The position numbers and the translations under genes were made by a program. From Verpa conica (Eukaryota; Ascomycota; Pezizomycetes; Pezizales; Morchellaceae), in the NCBI GenBank assembly GCA_033030425.1, contig JAUFSD010000023.1, positions 1 to 64,000 of the forward strand: a DNA stretch of 64,000 bases. Reading direction: 5' to 3'. Positions 22,242 through 34,556 of the stretch are shown here, one piece after another. Each line of letters starts with the position of its first letter. The stretch's first letter is position 1. The notes under the pieces were generated by a model. The model was not told where the DNA came from. It did not search any database and saw nothing but the letters and a program-made list of their open reading frames with translations.

Positions 22242-24915
22242 GAGGTACGCTATGTACGGTACTCGCTTGGTCTAGCGACTAGCTGCTAGCGCCCATAGAA
22301 ATGTCTTGACCCTCTACAAGTAGTCATGACCTTTAGTGAAAAACCAAGAGATGGCACGCCCTACTCTTATACGAATATCATGTCCCGATGCTATCGACCA
22401 GTGTTCCCAACGGGGTAGTCCGCCTATCATAGGGTTAAGTCCGGACGCTGGATAGGATTTTGGTCTGTCCTGTCTTGTGCTTAAAACTCCCTAGAGCTGA
22501 AGGCAAAACGACCAGGGATTGCATGGGACCCTACAGGGCGCCAAGATAGCAGGGTTAGGGATTTTGTTTTACAACAAACATTATGCTCCATTCATGCTTT
22601 AGCTTTTCATAGAGGATAAAAATAACCTATTTCTGTTTTCAGAAGTGTAACCTAAATGTTTTGGCAACGGTTTGTAGGGCTCTATGGTCCCTTTAGTCCG
22701 GGACAATCTCGCCCGGACCCTGAGCCGCAGCTCTTCCTATCCTGATGTCGCGGCGGGGCCCCAGACGGTTGGAAACACTGCTAGTTAGGACTGTGCTCAA
22801 ATATTTAAGGGAAATTGGTTATTTGTGTTATTCAAGTTAGCTATTCAAAGCAGATCGTCAGCTCACAACTCAATAGATAAAAATATAGTTAATGAGAATG
22901 CCTTTTAGCTATATCCAATCCAATCAAATATATACCGGGAATCTCTCTCACCGATCCAGTGAGGGGGTTAGCTAAGAAAAAAACCCCTACATAATACATA
23001 CAGCTACTCTCGTAGCCACATCACACGACCATCATACATGAATTTGCTACTGATACAGGCAGTTCCCAGTGACTTAGTGTTACGGGGATAACATGGAAGT
23101 GTGAATTTGCTTGTAGACACGACATCTAAGTATCCGTAATGAAAACCGTGTGGGATCTTAGAACATAACGTTAGTGCCCAGGGCACATAAAGTATATTTA
23201 TTCGATCCTCCATCAGTTAAGTTTTGATCATTTACGCGACCATGAGAGTTGGTATATCTGATCGGCTGGGGGAATTGACTTAATGGCTAAACGATGAATA
23301 TGTTGTTGCTCCACATAAATAATAGAAATTGGCTGGGATGCACTAGTGACTTGCAGTGGGAACACTATGCTCTCAAGGATAAATTTCAAGTATATCCGGG
23401 AGGGTTCCATTGAAGAAAGCGATCCTTCACCAGCGGCTAAAATACCAAAAAGTTCAGAGCACGACAGATGGTGTAGGAGACTCATCTCTCATATGCACCA
23501 GCAACCCTGTCATAAGAAATTCCCAGTTAAACGGAGGGTAATACCTCTAGTTACCCAATACCTCCAAGGCCGACTACGCCCAGATACTACTATTTGTAAA
23601 GGTACTGTTTGCGTTACTCACGGCACAATAAATCTTATTTAGCTCACGGCAGATTTCAGGAGGGCTTTCGGCGACTCCGTAGTAATGTTGTTTAACGCTT
23701 TTGTAACTTCATCGAAATTCAAGAGGTCATTTGTTGAGACGTGTCCAATATCATCAGCCCACAATTCAGTTGCCATCCTATCGAGAATAGTAATCCTGAG
23801 CCATGCTAAGAAGTCAAAGGTCACACGACTTCCTTAACTCTATAGTCACTGCTAAATCACTGAATAGCTAGCAATCTATGAACTAGAGATATCTAGAGGC
23901 TAGGCCGACCTGGCCCTTCCTAAACCGCTGACTGCCACAAGAGGCTTACAACCAACTGTCCCAGGACTATAAGATGCTCTTGGGCTAACTATCCCTAGAA
24001 GTAACATTAAGTGATCAGCTCGATCTATTCACTTCTTGGTTGTTCTGATACAGCCCAGCCACACCTTTTGGGCTAGTGTGACAATACTGAATGCTAGTAC
24101 CAGCTACTAACCCAATCTTCACAAGTCCCATAGTTTAGCCAGTTTCCGGTGCCGGTACTATACTATCTTGGCGTGAATTACAGGTTATTTGTTACACGGT
24201 CTCGCTTCGGCCTGTCCTTGATCAAGAGCTGTGCAGGGTTGGCATGTCAAGGTAATACTCGGGATTACACGCCGTGCGACACAAGATAATCGGGAGCCGA
24301 GAACCGGCAGGGGCTGGGGTGCTGAAAGGTATTCTTATCAAATTCAGCTTAGACAGCACAACAACCAGCCTTATTCACAAGACTATAATCAATCTACTCT
24401 AAGTGGTATCACTTGGAATTCATTTTTCGCTATAGTCTAATACTTTATCGAGTCCATATTTCTTACAGACTACACAATGCACATCTTGACGTATAACATT
24501 TCAAGCTTCCTTAAGGTAGGTTTTGAGTTGTCCAGTGTACTCGCTTGAAGAAACCAGGGTAGTTGATTTATTCCCCAGCTTCGGTTAGAAAACGTGTAGA
24601 TAAGTAGAATTTTAAAGTAAGGTTTGTTTTCTAAAGCAATCTATAATTCATTTTTTACTTGTTTTCATGGGTTGTATTATCAAGTCTCAATAATTCAATT
24701 GAATAAATCAAAACCAAAAAGTTAGGGTCACAGACTAGCTAGGGCGTCAAGGCTCGGCATATAATATAATATTGCTATACCACCGTGGGAAATTTACTGC
24801 AATACACAAGATGAAGACAGATTTATAAAGCTCTCATTTGCTAACTAGGCTTCAACCAGTAACCCCCCTCCCTCACCCTTCTCTGGGGCGTCCGGTGCTC
24901 GTTGTGAGTTTGCTA
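22242..24915. other. Non-coding region, about 2.7 kb
   Basis: No convincing gene. Frames at 23346-23642 (+) and 23639-23824 (-) abut each other but have no motif, good start or splice partner; the minus one could be a decayed gene fragment. Otherwise AT-rich DNA without clear repeats. Confidence 0.35.
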
Positions 24916-25306
24916 TTAACTAGTATAGTAGGTTCCAGCAGGATACCCGAGAGAGGTACAACAGCAAAGGAATGCGTTAATGTCGATTTGAGTAGTAATG
25001 TTCATACACTATTTTGCTCAGTATTATATTCAATAACTACTAAAGCGCTATGGGAGTGCAAATCACCTCAAGGTTAGGGCCAGGAAAGTAGTGCTTGGGG
25101 CTGGTGTCAGTGTTGACCTTAGCACAGCATGCTCTCGTGGCTTCTGGATTGGGTGTGCCCTTCTCATCGTTGCAGAAGGCGTTAAACCCGGCTAGAGCGC
25201 TGCTCATTGTTAGTATAATATTGTATATTATGGGGATGGCGAATGATTTACCTGGTAACGAGAAAGACAGGCACAAGAAGAGCAGTAAAAGAGACCATTT
25301 TTGCAA
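24916..25306 (-). CDS. Small secreted cysteine protein, 90 aa, three exons
   Basis: Reading down the minus strand: 25306-25252, 25191-25067 and 25008-24916. Intron 1 is 60 bp (GTAAAT donor, perfect TACTAAC branch, TCTAG acceptor) and intron 2 is 58 bp (GTGATT...AATAG). Splicing gives a signal peptide (MQKWSLLLLFLCLSFSLPA) and a mature part with the pattern C, CC, C, CCC: FCNDE, then RACCAKV, LECMN and FLCCCTS. Both introns keep phase, and the third exon supplies cysteines absent from simple read-through. C-CC-C-CC patterns like this occur in fungal small secreted proteins. A TATATATA stretch lies about 105 bp upstream of the ATG. The function is unknown (effector-like or structural cell-wall protein). 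Confidence 0.65.
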
Positions 25307-28300
25307 ATATTGATAATCTGATTTTTTTAAGTGGATTCTTTAGCTTCTATCGTTGGACTAATATCAGCTGTAGGATGGTATTGACAAATGATGGGGAGTA
25401 AGAGGCAGCTATATATACGAAATCCGTATGGAGGAAATAGGACTAGTTTCTGGATTCCACCGACTCACACACCATGCTCGTGACAGCTCTGTATCCCCGT
25501 ATTCTCGTTAAAAAATCACTTTACCCCCTATAGTTTGGTGGATGTCATTCATATGCTCCCGTTGTCCCATACACATCCATAGGATCCTCGCCAAGGCCAG
25601 GATGATAAGTATACTCGTCGTACACAACTTTTGTCGGTGAAAATGCAGACGCTGTGAAACCGCAACAGCACCACCAATGATGCCCGAAGGCCCGATTTGC
25701 CGAACTTGCGGGATACAGCGCATTACCCAGCTAATGTCAAAGCACAAGTATTCGTGCCAAGCCCTCGGCCCCGATACATATACCGGGCCATCCTATAGCA
25801 CACTCGGCATAGTTGTTAGTATGCATAGTAGGCCGGCCGGAATATAATAGTGCGTCTCACAGTACCAAGCAGATCTGACCCTTGGTAAAATTTGTTTAGT
25901 GGCTTACACATACCAAGCATGTCCTACAGTGTCCCTCCCTGACAGCCAAAACTGGAGTCACAGCATTCTCAACCCCTCACTGATCGCTTCATTATACCTC
26001 TTTTAACTAGTCTATCAATATATCTCACGGTTAACAAACCCGAACTACCGTCCTTCCATATTCCTACCTTTCTCCAGTGACTTTCTGCATTTCCTGCCCT
26101 TTAATCATTGCCCAAATATACCATCACTATTTTCCTGCGTTTCTTAATATTGCTGATTGATGCTTTTCCACACTTCCACATAGTCCCTACTTATATGATA
26201 ATGTTATTATGGTATCGTCCTAGGTACGGTCATCCATATCTTATGTGTTCTGAGATTTTCAAATATTCTAAATTACCGCTAAGGCAGCATCCAGAGTCGT
26301 CAATTATTTATTTTTGACACCCCTACTCAGAGTAGAATTTCCAGCATCGCCTAATATTTTACATGGGGATTTACCCACCTATATTCTGCACTACCACGTC
26401 TACATCCCGAGAAGTTTATATCGACAGCTGGAAAGACCACACTCCATAATACAAAGACCGCTGATGACGACCCTAGATTACTGGTGCTTGCCCCTGCTAC
26501 GACGAACCACTAGGAAAGTAATCTAGACATTTCTAGATATTAGCAATATCCCCTCGAAGTGTCATTAATTAAGTTAAATGTCACGGAGTTATGACAGTGA
26601 TCTTACATTATCTTTCGTAGGAAATGTTACATAGAGAATAAGGGAACCTTGAGAGGGATTGTTAATAAACCCGATCACTCCCTAGGATGGCAACCTATTC
26701 TATGTAGCATCCTCGTGATGGTGGCGGGGAGTGCAGCTATGTGAGTTGGCTTGATGGAGACCTGGGAGAGAGCTATATCAATGAGTTGAAGACGGGATTT
26801 CTCATTAAGTGGGACAAAAATGAATCTGGGACATTGCGGATGGACTAGGTAATCAAAGACGAGTTGTCGACGGGGGAAGATAGAACATTAGGCAGCTTAC
26901 TCCCTACTATCATATTGCTGACTCAGCGGCTTTCTTGGCATGATTCACTCCTTTTGTTTCATCATTAATAAATACTTGCATAATCCTATTAGTGACAAAT
27001 CGCGCTCGAATGACCCCACCGCTTTGAGAAAACCTTTGCACTAGATTTATCTTTTTTCTAAATGCTAGGAATATTCATGAGTAAGAGAATGAACAAACCT
27101 CCGGGTATTTAGTATGACACTCCCGAAAACTACACTTGCGTCGCCGGAATTTTATTAAAAAAATACTAGTACTATTGCATTTTATAAACTTCACTGTCTA
27201 GCACAGCTCTTATATACCGGGAGATCCGTTATGGGCTTGACTCCCCAGCTGTGACCACTCGAACTTCTCCTTTGCTTCTAGTTCTACTAATGAGAGCTAA
27301 TTAACCAACTTTGTCTATAGACTACAATTCAGGTGTCATTTAAAGCTTGAGTCTTCCCTGGGTAATGCCACATAGATCGTAAAACTTTAGTTATAACTTG
27401 AGCCAACGTCTAATTAAATTTGGCTTATATTGATCTGCCAAGACTAAGTGATATTGCCCCAACTGAAGCTCATAGTGTGGTAAACCAGCCCCTGCTAAAA
27501 TAAAAAGCCTCCGTAAATCTATATAGAGGTAGCTAACTACACGGGATGAACTTTAGCATCTTAGTAGCATACATAATTGACAATATCAAAAATTCACGTG
27601 ATCAAGTTCTACCCCTCTGCAATAACCAAGCCCAGAAACCCATCACTTGCTAGGATATTACCAAGGCTAGCGGATCCTATAAACGAAAGCTGCACCGACT
27701 CCGGAGGTGAACTAGCAAATACAAACACTATTAGAAGTTGTCTTTATTGTCCCTAGGTTGCAAGAAACTCGTGCCGTTAGGTCTCTCTACCGCCGAGGCC
27801 TATGAGTACTAGAAGAACACATCCTCTTGGAATATTCATTACTTTTTAGCGACTGTAGTTATTAGTCAAATGTGCCTGGAACACGTTAATAATATATACC
27901 ACTACCTAGATGACAAAGTATATACCGGAACATGCATGTACTAATGATAAATTCATTCATTCATTCATTCATTCATATATACCGGAACAACCCGATGCCA
28001 AGCAAAGCACAGCCCATAACAGGTAACATTTGACGTTGTTATTGGAGTAGTGAGGTAGCCGACTTAACCAAGCCATATGAACGAACCTATAGCAGCATGC
28101 CGGGGATCTTGTCTCCCCGTAACATGGAGAGGTTTGTTTTGTGGACTCTAGGTTTATCTATTCTGCCTATTCACCTGTGTAAGTAGATAGTAGGTCGAGG
28201 GAGAAAAATGAGCGATCCTAGCTAGTAGAAAAATATGCTCTTCTCTTTAGCTATAATAATAAAGTATAAATCTAGCGGTTAAGGAGGTGTAGATGTTGGT

Positions 28301-29100
28301 GCCGGGGCTTTGGTATTCGGAACCGTATTTGACACATCGGGTGTGGTATCACTAACGGAGTCGGAGGTAGGGTCAAACATGAATCATATATATCAGCTGA
28401 TAGTGGAGGATAGGTTTAGTATTAACCAGTCAATCTGATAAAAGCAGGAGTAGAGGCATGGAGTATTTCAATATCTTAGCAGTCTAGGAGAGCCTAGAGA
28501 AGCAACCCCACAACCCCTATATATATATCTGAACCAATCTCACGATACCCTGAACCAAAAGAGAAAAACCCTAAAAGAAACCCTATCCCAAGCCTACCAT
28601 AGGCTGGCTAACACGAGAGACGTCACCACAGGAATACCTGGTGAGTACCCACACTATACCTAATTAGGTAGCTATCCCTAACACAATCAGGAGCCAACTC
28701 ACCGAGTGATACCTGATGATGAAGAATTCATATACACTCTCAAAGCCTTGTACAAAACGCATTTATAGTAGGAGTAATAGCTGGTATTCTTTGAGAGAGT
28801 ATGCTACGTGAGAATGAGACTCTTCAGTTGAGCACACATTCATATTCCGAGTTGCACTGTTAACTAGGAGCATTTCGGGCGAAATTCCTTAGAAAAGCAA
28901 TGGAAATAAAGTTATTATATTGATCTCCGCGCTATTTATTCTCGCCATGCTTTCAACAACGCCCTAGAGAAAGTTACTATAATCTACCCTCCCTCTCCGA
29001 TCTTCCCTCAGTACTCCCCTTCACCCAAGCGCACACTTCCCTTCCAAGGCTATATACCTCGCTACACACTTTTCCAACACCATCAGCATACTTGAAGGTT
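25307..29100. other. Non-coding region upstream of the transposon block, about 3.8 kb
   Basis: No gene is supported; frames at 25508-25747 (-), 26108-26317 (+) and 26314-26526 (+) are motif-free. It holds one LINE-tail insertion (27933-27975). From about 29.1 kb the sequence takes on the AGCTCT-type words that mark the large transposon. Confidence 0.4.
27933..27975 (+). mobile_element. 43-bp LINE-tail insertion with (ATTC)n end and 14-bp target duplication
   Basis: The insert runs TGCATGTACTAATGATAAA and then six ATTC units. Perfect 14-bp repeats, TATATACCGGAACA, flank it at 27919-27932 and 27976-27989. The body resembles the ATGATTAATTCATT end of the copy at 8538. Confidence 0.65.
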
Positions 29101-29726
29101 TCTCTCTGACGCATCTGATGCCTCTGATTCTCAGGATACAGTTGGCGGAATTTGACGATCAGGAGACGGGATGTGTCTCAGAGACGCTTGGTTAGCTATC
29201 AGAGCTCTCAGGAGAGCTCAGGAGGCTTTAACCACAATATCTGGAGCTATCGGGACACGTTCTGATATACCCTACGCTAAACCCTGATATCTCCAAAGCC
29301 CTTCTGACTTTGCAAGTCTAACTCAGGGACTATCATGAGCTCTCTTGAAACTTCATATACCCCCTCCCGAGTCCTCTTCATACCTCATACTCTCCACATG
29401 CATGTCAGGATTTGCTGAAAGCTCTCCTGATGGCTCTGGCAGCTTTCACAATTATGTGGTATGGTAAGATATTATATTAAATACTATCGATAAGAAGCCT
29501 AACTCCCTAATTTTCCTAGCTCTACATAATCCCCAAAGCAATCACCAAAGCTCTACTAGCTATCCCCACAGCCCCTTTTTTTTACCATAGTTTACCTACT
29601 TCCCACCACGTCCTAGCTGCTACCACCAATATCGCTTTCCTCCACCCCTACCAGCTGCGCTTGAATGACCTCGTCGGAGTCATCGGGAGTTACTACACCC
29701 TGTCCATGTCGAGTAAGCGTCATACT

Positions 29727-30001
29727 TGAAGAAAGAATGCGCTGATAAAGAACTAAATTAAAGAACTTAAAATACAGGTTAAACCCCAAACCTTATATAG
29801 CCAAAGAAAATTTGTAAATAGCAGTTACCCGGTTAGCCAACCGGCACAATAAACTATCCGATACCAGTCCGGGTAATCGGAGCATATTCATCCGTCGGTC
29901 AAATAGTTGCACCATAAGTCCGTTGTTCTCAGTTACCCAAATAGGCAAGTGAGGCCGGTATCATAGTGACAACCACTTGGCGAGTGACAAAAATTTCAAC
30001 A
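29727..30001 (-). repeat. Copia 3' LTR, 275 bp
   Basis: On the + strand it begins TGAAGAAAGAATGCG and ends TTTCAACA, so in element orientation it starts TGTTGAAA. Preceded by ATACT (target duplication). It differs from the other LTR by one base. Confidence 0.95.
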
Positions 30002-30008
30002 CTTTCCC

Positions 30009-33000
30009 TCAGGAGTCACAGTGTAATAAAGAACAAAAGAAAAAATGCTTAGTCTTATCCAAAGACTTCGTAAAAATATCTGCCACATTATCCCCAGTCT
30101 TAACATATTCCAAAGAAAAAATCTTATCTGCTAACCTTTCCCTGACATAATGAAATTGAACATCAATGTGCTTAGACCTCTTGTGATGAACCGGATTTTT
30201 TGAAAGTAAAAGAGACCCATTGTTATCCCCCAAAAGAACATAAGAAAGATTCAAACCAATTCCTTCACAGGCTCGTCTTAGCCATACCATTTGTCTTGCA
30301 GCATGAGATAGTGCCATGTATTCCGCTTCGGTCGTTGACAGGGCGACTGTGGTTTGCTTTCGAGAACTCCAGGAGATTAGACTCTTTCCCAAGAAGAAAC
30401 AGTTTCCAGTGACAGATCTTCTGGTGTCAGGGCAGCAGGCGTAACTTGAGTCCGAAAATCCTTTGAGGGTATCTGCCTTTCCTTTCTCATAGTATAAGGC
30501 CATGGTTCGAGTTTCTTTCAGGTAACGAAGTGTTCTTTTGGCGGCATTCATGTGAGATTTGTTGGGTGCTGATGAGAATTGGGACAGTGTAGTAACGGCG
30601 TAAGCTAGATCTGGTCTGGTTCCTATAGCAGCGTACATGAGAGATCCAACAATTGACTGATAGAGGGTTTGGTCCTCTATTTCTTCTTCCGTTCCCTTTT
30701 GGAGGGAAATATTGGTGTCAAAGGGTGTCGATACAGGTCGACAGTCTGTCATGTTAAAGCGTTCCAGAACCTTGTCAATATATGCCGTTTGATCCAGTTT
30801 TAACTTGTCTCCATCATAGCTTATGGCTATCCCCAGAATCCAGCTTGCCTTTCCCAGATCCGTCATCTTAAACTCACTCTTAAGTAAATCTTTTACCCTC
30901 TCAGTGGCCTTTCCCTGCCTGGCAAACATGGTGATGTCGTCAACATAAACGTCCAAAATCATGTCTGTTGCTATGAACACACAGGGATCGAAATCTGATA
31001 CTAAAAAACCATTACTGGCCAAAAAATCGGAGAGTCGAAGGTACCATTCTCTGGAGGCTTGCTTGAGTCCGTAAATGCACTTCTTGAGCTTACAGACCTT
31101 TCCAGGAGCGTTCAGGCCGGGGGGCAGTGCCATGTAAATTTCTTCTTTGAGATTTCCATTTAAAAAGGCACTTTTGACGTCCATCTGACTGATTTCCCAG
31201 CCGGCAGAGTGAGCAGTGGCGAGAAGTAGGCGAAGTGATTCGTATCTGGAGACAGGTGCAAAGGTGTCATCGTAGTCCTGTCCTGGTACCTGGGAGAATC
31301 CTTTGGCTACCAGCCTAGCTTTATGCTTGATCAATTCTCCTTTGGCTCCGAGTTTCGTTTTATATACCCACTTGCAGGCCACTATCTTTCGATTTACCGG
31401 CTTGTCCACTAGTTCCCAGGTCCCATTTTCTTGGATTGAAGTCATTTCTTCCTTCATGGCTTGACGCCATTCTTCCGCTTTCTCTGAGTTCATGGCTTCA
31501 GTGTAGCTGACGGGGTCTTGACTCACTTCTGCCATTAGAGCAGCATGGGAGGAGTACCAGTCCGGTTTCTTTCTTTCTCTTGTGGAGCTTCTGGGAGTAA
31601 TCAAAGGAAGAGGTATAGGTGAGTTCGATCTGGTCGGTGGTTGACTGGAAAAAGGAGATAAATCTGGAAGTGCGGTATCTTTTTCTAGTACTTCCTTGTC
31701 TGAAACTGAGCTGCTTAACTGGGAAGAGGTGGACATGGATTCGTCGGTAAGAACTGAAGGGGACTTGGGTGCTCCGGACGATGTAGTCGGAGTAGGTGTA
31801 GGTTCTTTGTCACTTGTACCTATTATTATGTCTTCTGGAGTTTGTGGTTCCGGAAAGCGTACATTTCTGTATGCAGATACCTTCTTTTCAGATGGTATGT
31901 AAATCCGGTAAATGTTGTTGGTTCCAGTGTATCCGACGAAAATTCCTTCCTTAGCTCTGGGTGCCAGTTTCGAGTCCGTTCCTCTTGTTTCCACGTCTAT
32001 GTGTACAAAGCACTTCTGACCAAAGATTTTTAGGTGTCCAATCTTGGGTTTCTCACCAAAGAAGACTTCGAAGGGAGTCTTTTTGATGGTCCTGTGTGGT
32101 ATGCGGTTCTTTGTGTAACACATGGCTGCTATAGCTTCAGCCCAGAGGAACTTTCCCTTGTCTAATACCACAGTTCTGGCCATGGTTGCAATAGTTCTGT
32201 TGTACCGTTCGGCGACACCGTTTGAGGAGTGGGCGTATGCGGCAGTGGTTTCATGAATGATTCCCTTTTCAGAGAGGAAGGTAGAGGTGGACTTGTTAAT
32301 ATACTCTCCTCCATTGTCGGTTCTAAGTTTCTTGACCTTTTTCCCTGTCTGGTTTTCGATCATGGTAACAAATACTCTGAGAGCTTCGTAGGCATCTGAC
32401 TTGTTTTTGAGAAAGTAAACGAAGGACATGCGAGAAAAATCGTCAATGAAGGTGATGTAATAGTGCATGCCGCCGAGTGATGCCTGGGAGAACTTTCCAG
32501 AGAGGTCTGAGTGTACCAGTTCCAGTGTCCCTTTTGTCTGGGAGGTGGAGGAGTGATAAGGAAGGGCGGTTGATTTCCCTAGTTGACAACTCACACATGT
32601 TTCGAGATCGCCAGATTTGGGTAGAGATTCAGGATCTGCTACTGATTGTTTGAGTAGGGGAAGAGAGGAAGAAGGTAAATGTCCTAGCCTTTGATGCCAT
32701 TGCCGAAAAGAAATTGCTGCTGCTGCTACCGTATGTTGCTGAACCAAAATAAAATTCCCAATTGTGTCCTGCTGTGCCCACGCAAAGACCTTTCCATCCT
32801 TTTGTATCCTTATATCCTTATTAGACCCTGACATAGAAAAACCTTTTGCTGAAATCCGTTTCCAAGAGAGAAGATTAAAATGAGAACCCGAAACATAAAG
32901 AACATTTTCCAAAGATAACTGAGAGAGAGACCCATCCGGTAGCTTGGCTACTATTTTCACTGTACCTGTGCCCAAAATTGGCAGACTACTTCCACCAGCG

Positions 33001-34202
33001 GTTGTAACGTTTCCTGAAAGAGGGCGAATCGAGGTGAACAGTGATCTGTTTCCAGATATATGATCAGTCGCACCTGTGTCAAAGATCCACTTGGTTTCGG
33101 TGGAGGAAGGTTCAGTCGTAGAAATGAGAGCGGTGGTTGGTGTAGTTTTATATTCTGGGTAGGGTACAACGCTTTGGTCATTGATCTTGAGTATGGGGTC
33201 CAGATAGGACATGTAAAAGCATGTAGCTTGAACGATGTTTGCTTCTTTGTTGTCCTTTTCGGCCTTCTTTTTCTTTTGCCTTGCTTCCAACTTGAAGCAT
33301 TTTCTGGTGTTGTGGGAGGTAACTGGAACGTTATTGTTCCTTTTGGTGCAGAAGGTGCACAACATGTCGGATTTCTTCGAGGGTTGTTGTCCAGTTTTGG
33401 CGACGTAGGCAGTTTTATCTACCTTGCTGGAGTTTTGTTTGGTAGCTATGTTCATCAGGTGCTCGTATACATCTTGATAGGATAGTGTGACTTTGGTCTG
33501 GAGATTATCCACGATACCGTCATAAGACGAAGGTAGGGACATCATTAGATACTGGGCTTTTAGAGCATGTGAAGATGCCATTGCACCATAGATTTCCGCC
33601 AACTTGTCTCCAACCAGAATTACACTCGTCCTTTCTGACAACTGCATCCATAGATTCTCAAAGTTTTGTATGTGAGCTTTCAGGGAGGAGGAGTCGTCGT
33701 ACTCTAGTCTGTTTACTGTCTTGACTAGATTTAGGAGAGTGGTAGGAGATCTTCGGTCGTAGGTGTCGATGATAGCTTTCCACATATCGAAAAGGTTGTC
33801 ATAGGAGGATATGATGGGGATGACTTCTGGTTCCACATTGTGGAAAAGGTAGCTACACCCCCACTGATTTCGTTCGGTCCATGTTTCTATTTCTGTTTCT
33901 GCCTCCGCAGCCAGCCTAGCTTCTTGCTCATCATGGTCCTCCTTCGTTATTTCCTCTGTGATTTCTTGAATTCGAGTCAGATTTGATGTGTCTTCGGCAG
34001 TTTCGGCTTTCTCTTTTTCTTTCTTTATGGTAAATTCGGACTTGGTATGCGTGAGGGGTTGTTTCTCTTGACCGGTAGCGATTGAGAGGACTTTGAACAA
34101 CTTGAAGTCGGACTTAACAATGGCGCTCCAGGAGGAGAAATTATCTTGTCCTGAGAGCTGAATTTTGAGAGTGGGAATACGATCATATCTGATGGTAGTC
34201 AT
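30009..34202 (-). CDS. Copia gag-pol polyprotein, 1397 aa
   Basis: A single frame from ATG 34202 to TGA 30009, ending 7 bp before the 3' LTR. In order: Gag (UBN2/Ty1 type, residues about 1-270), a zinc-knuckle-like C-x2-C...H-x4-C near 280-310, aspartic protease (WIFDTGATDHISG, near 375), GAG-pre-integrase H/C motif (HQRLGH...CVSC, about 500-535), integrase DDE core (FIDDFSRM, LRTDNGGEY, E in NGVAERYN), a Ser/Pro-rich spacer, reverse transcriptase with YVDDI (near 1080), and RNase H (GFSDSSYA, TTEAEYMAL). All catalytic motifs are present and there is no stop or frameshift, so it is probably functional. It makes new copies of the element in virus-like particles. No separate gag frame or programmed frameshift is needed. 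Confidence 0.95.
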   Translation of the reverse strand: MTTIRYDRIPTLKIQLSGQDNFSSWSAIVKSDFKLFKVLSIATGQEKQPLTHTKSEFTIKKEKEKAETAEDTSNLTRIQEITEEITKEDHDEQEARLAAEAETEIETWTERNQWGCSYLFHNVEPEVIPIISSYDNLFDMWKAIIDTYDRRSPTTLLNLVKTVNRLEYDDSSSLKAHIQNFENLWMQLSERTSVILVGDKLAEIYGAMASSHALKAQYLMMSLPSSYDGIVDNLQTKVTLSYQDVYEHLMNIATKQNSSKVDKTAYVAKTGQQPSKKSDMLCTFCTKRNNNVPVTSHNTRKCFKLEARQKKKKAEKDNKEANIVQATCFYMSYLDPILKINDQSVVPYPEYKTTPTTALISTTEPSSTETKWIFDTGATDHISGNRSLFTSIRPLSGNVTTAGGSSLPILGTGTVKIVAKLPDGSLSQLSLENVLYVSGSHFNLLSWKRISAKGFSMSGSNKDIRIQKDGKVFAWAQQDTIGNFILVQQHTVAAAAISFRQWHQRLGHLPSSSLPLLKQSVADPESLPKSGDLETCVSCQLGKSTALPYHSSTSQTKGTLELVHSDLSGKFSQASLGGMHYYITFIDDFSRMSFVYFLKNKSDAYEALRVFVTMIENQTGKKVKKLRTDNGGEYINKSTSTFLSEKGIIHETTAAYAHSSNGVAERYNRTIATMARTVVLDKGKFLWAEAIAAMCYTKNRIPHRTIKKTPFEVFFGEKPKIGHLKIFGQKCFVHIDVETRGTDSKLAPRAKEGIFVGYTGTNNIYRIYIPSEKKVSAYRNVRFPEPQTPEDIIIGTSDKEPTPTPTTSSGAPKSPSVLTDESMSTSSQLSSSVSDKEVLEKDTALPDLSPFSSQPPTRSNSPIPLPLITPRSSTRERKKPDWYSSHAALMAEVSQDPVSYTEAMNSEKAEEWRQAMKEEMTSIQENGTWELVDKPVNRKIVACKWVYKTKLGAKGELIKHKARLVAKGFSQVPGQDYDDTFAPVSRYESLRLLLATAHSAGWEISQMDVKSAFLNGNLKEEIYMALPPGLNAPGKVCKLKKCIYGLKQASREWYLRLSDFLASNGFLVSDFDPCVFIATDMILDVYVDDITMFARQGKATERVKDLLKSEFKMTDLGKASWILGIAISYDGDKLKLDQTAYIDKVLERFNMTDCRPVSTPFDTNISLQKGTEEEIEDQTLYQSIVGSLMYAAIGTRPDLAYAVTTLSQFSSAPNKSHMNAAKRTLRYLKETRTMALYYEKGKADTLKGFSDSSYACCPDTRRSVTGNCFFLGKSLISWSSRKQTTVALSTTEAEYMALSHAARQMVWLRRACEGIGLNLSYVLLGDNNGSLLLSKNPVHHKRSKHIDVQFHYVRERLADKIFSLEYVKTGDNVADIFTKSLDKTKHFFFCSLLHCDS

Positions 34203-34281
34203 CGTGAAGATAGTTGTTTATCGGTGAGGAGGAATATAAAGATATTGCTTGGCTCAAAAAGAATTCCCCGGGCTCATAACC

Positions 34282-34556
34282 TGAAGAAAGAATGCGCTGA
34301 TAAAGAACTAAATTGAAGAACTTAAAATACAGGTTAAACCCCAAACCTTATATAGCCAAAGAAAATTTGTAAATAGCAGTTACCCGGTTAGCCAACCGGC
34401 ACAATAAACTATCCGATACCAGTCCGGGTAATCGGAGCATATTCATCCGTCGGTCAAATAGTTGCACCATAAGTCCGTTGTTCTCAGTTACCCAAATAGG
34501 CAAGTGAGGCCGGTATCATAGTGACAACCACTTGGCGAGTGACAAAAATTTCAACA
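34282..34556 (-). repeat. Copia 5' LTR, 275 bp
   Basis: Near-identical to 29727-30001 and followed by the ATACT target duplication at 34557-34561. Transcription would start here and run on the minus strand. Confidence 0.95.

Larger units (their letters stand above)
29727..34556 (-). mobile_element. Complete Ty1/copia LTR retrotransposon, 4830 bp
   Basis: Two 275-bp LTRs (29727-30001 and 34282-34556) differ at a single position (A/G, about 20 bases after the TGAAGAAAG start). A 5-bp target duplication, ATACT, flanks the element (29722-29726 and 34557-34561). One uninterrupted gag-pol frame fills the interior. On the minus strand the sequence right after the 5' LTR reads GGTTATGAGCCCGGGG, complementary to the anticodon region of an initiator tRNA-Met. 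This is a half-tRNA primer site of the kind used by Drosophila copia. A purine-rich tract, GAGGGAAAG, abuts the 3' LTR. It is intact and young. Confidence 0.95.

Noticed and set aside
23346..23824. Two abutting frames as a possible gene
   Set aside because: No signal, domain or convincing splice sites; the minus-strand one starts at GTG.
33060..33485. 141-aa plus-strand frame inside the copia element
   Set aside because: Antisense to the gag-protease region of an intact polyprotein.
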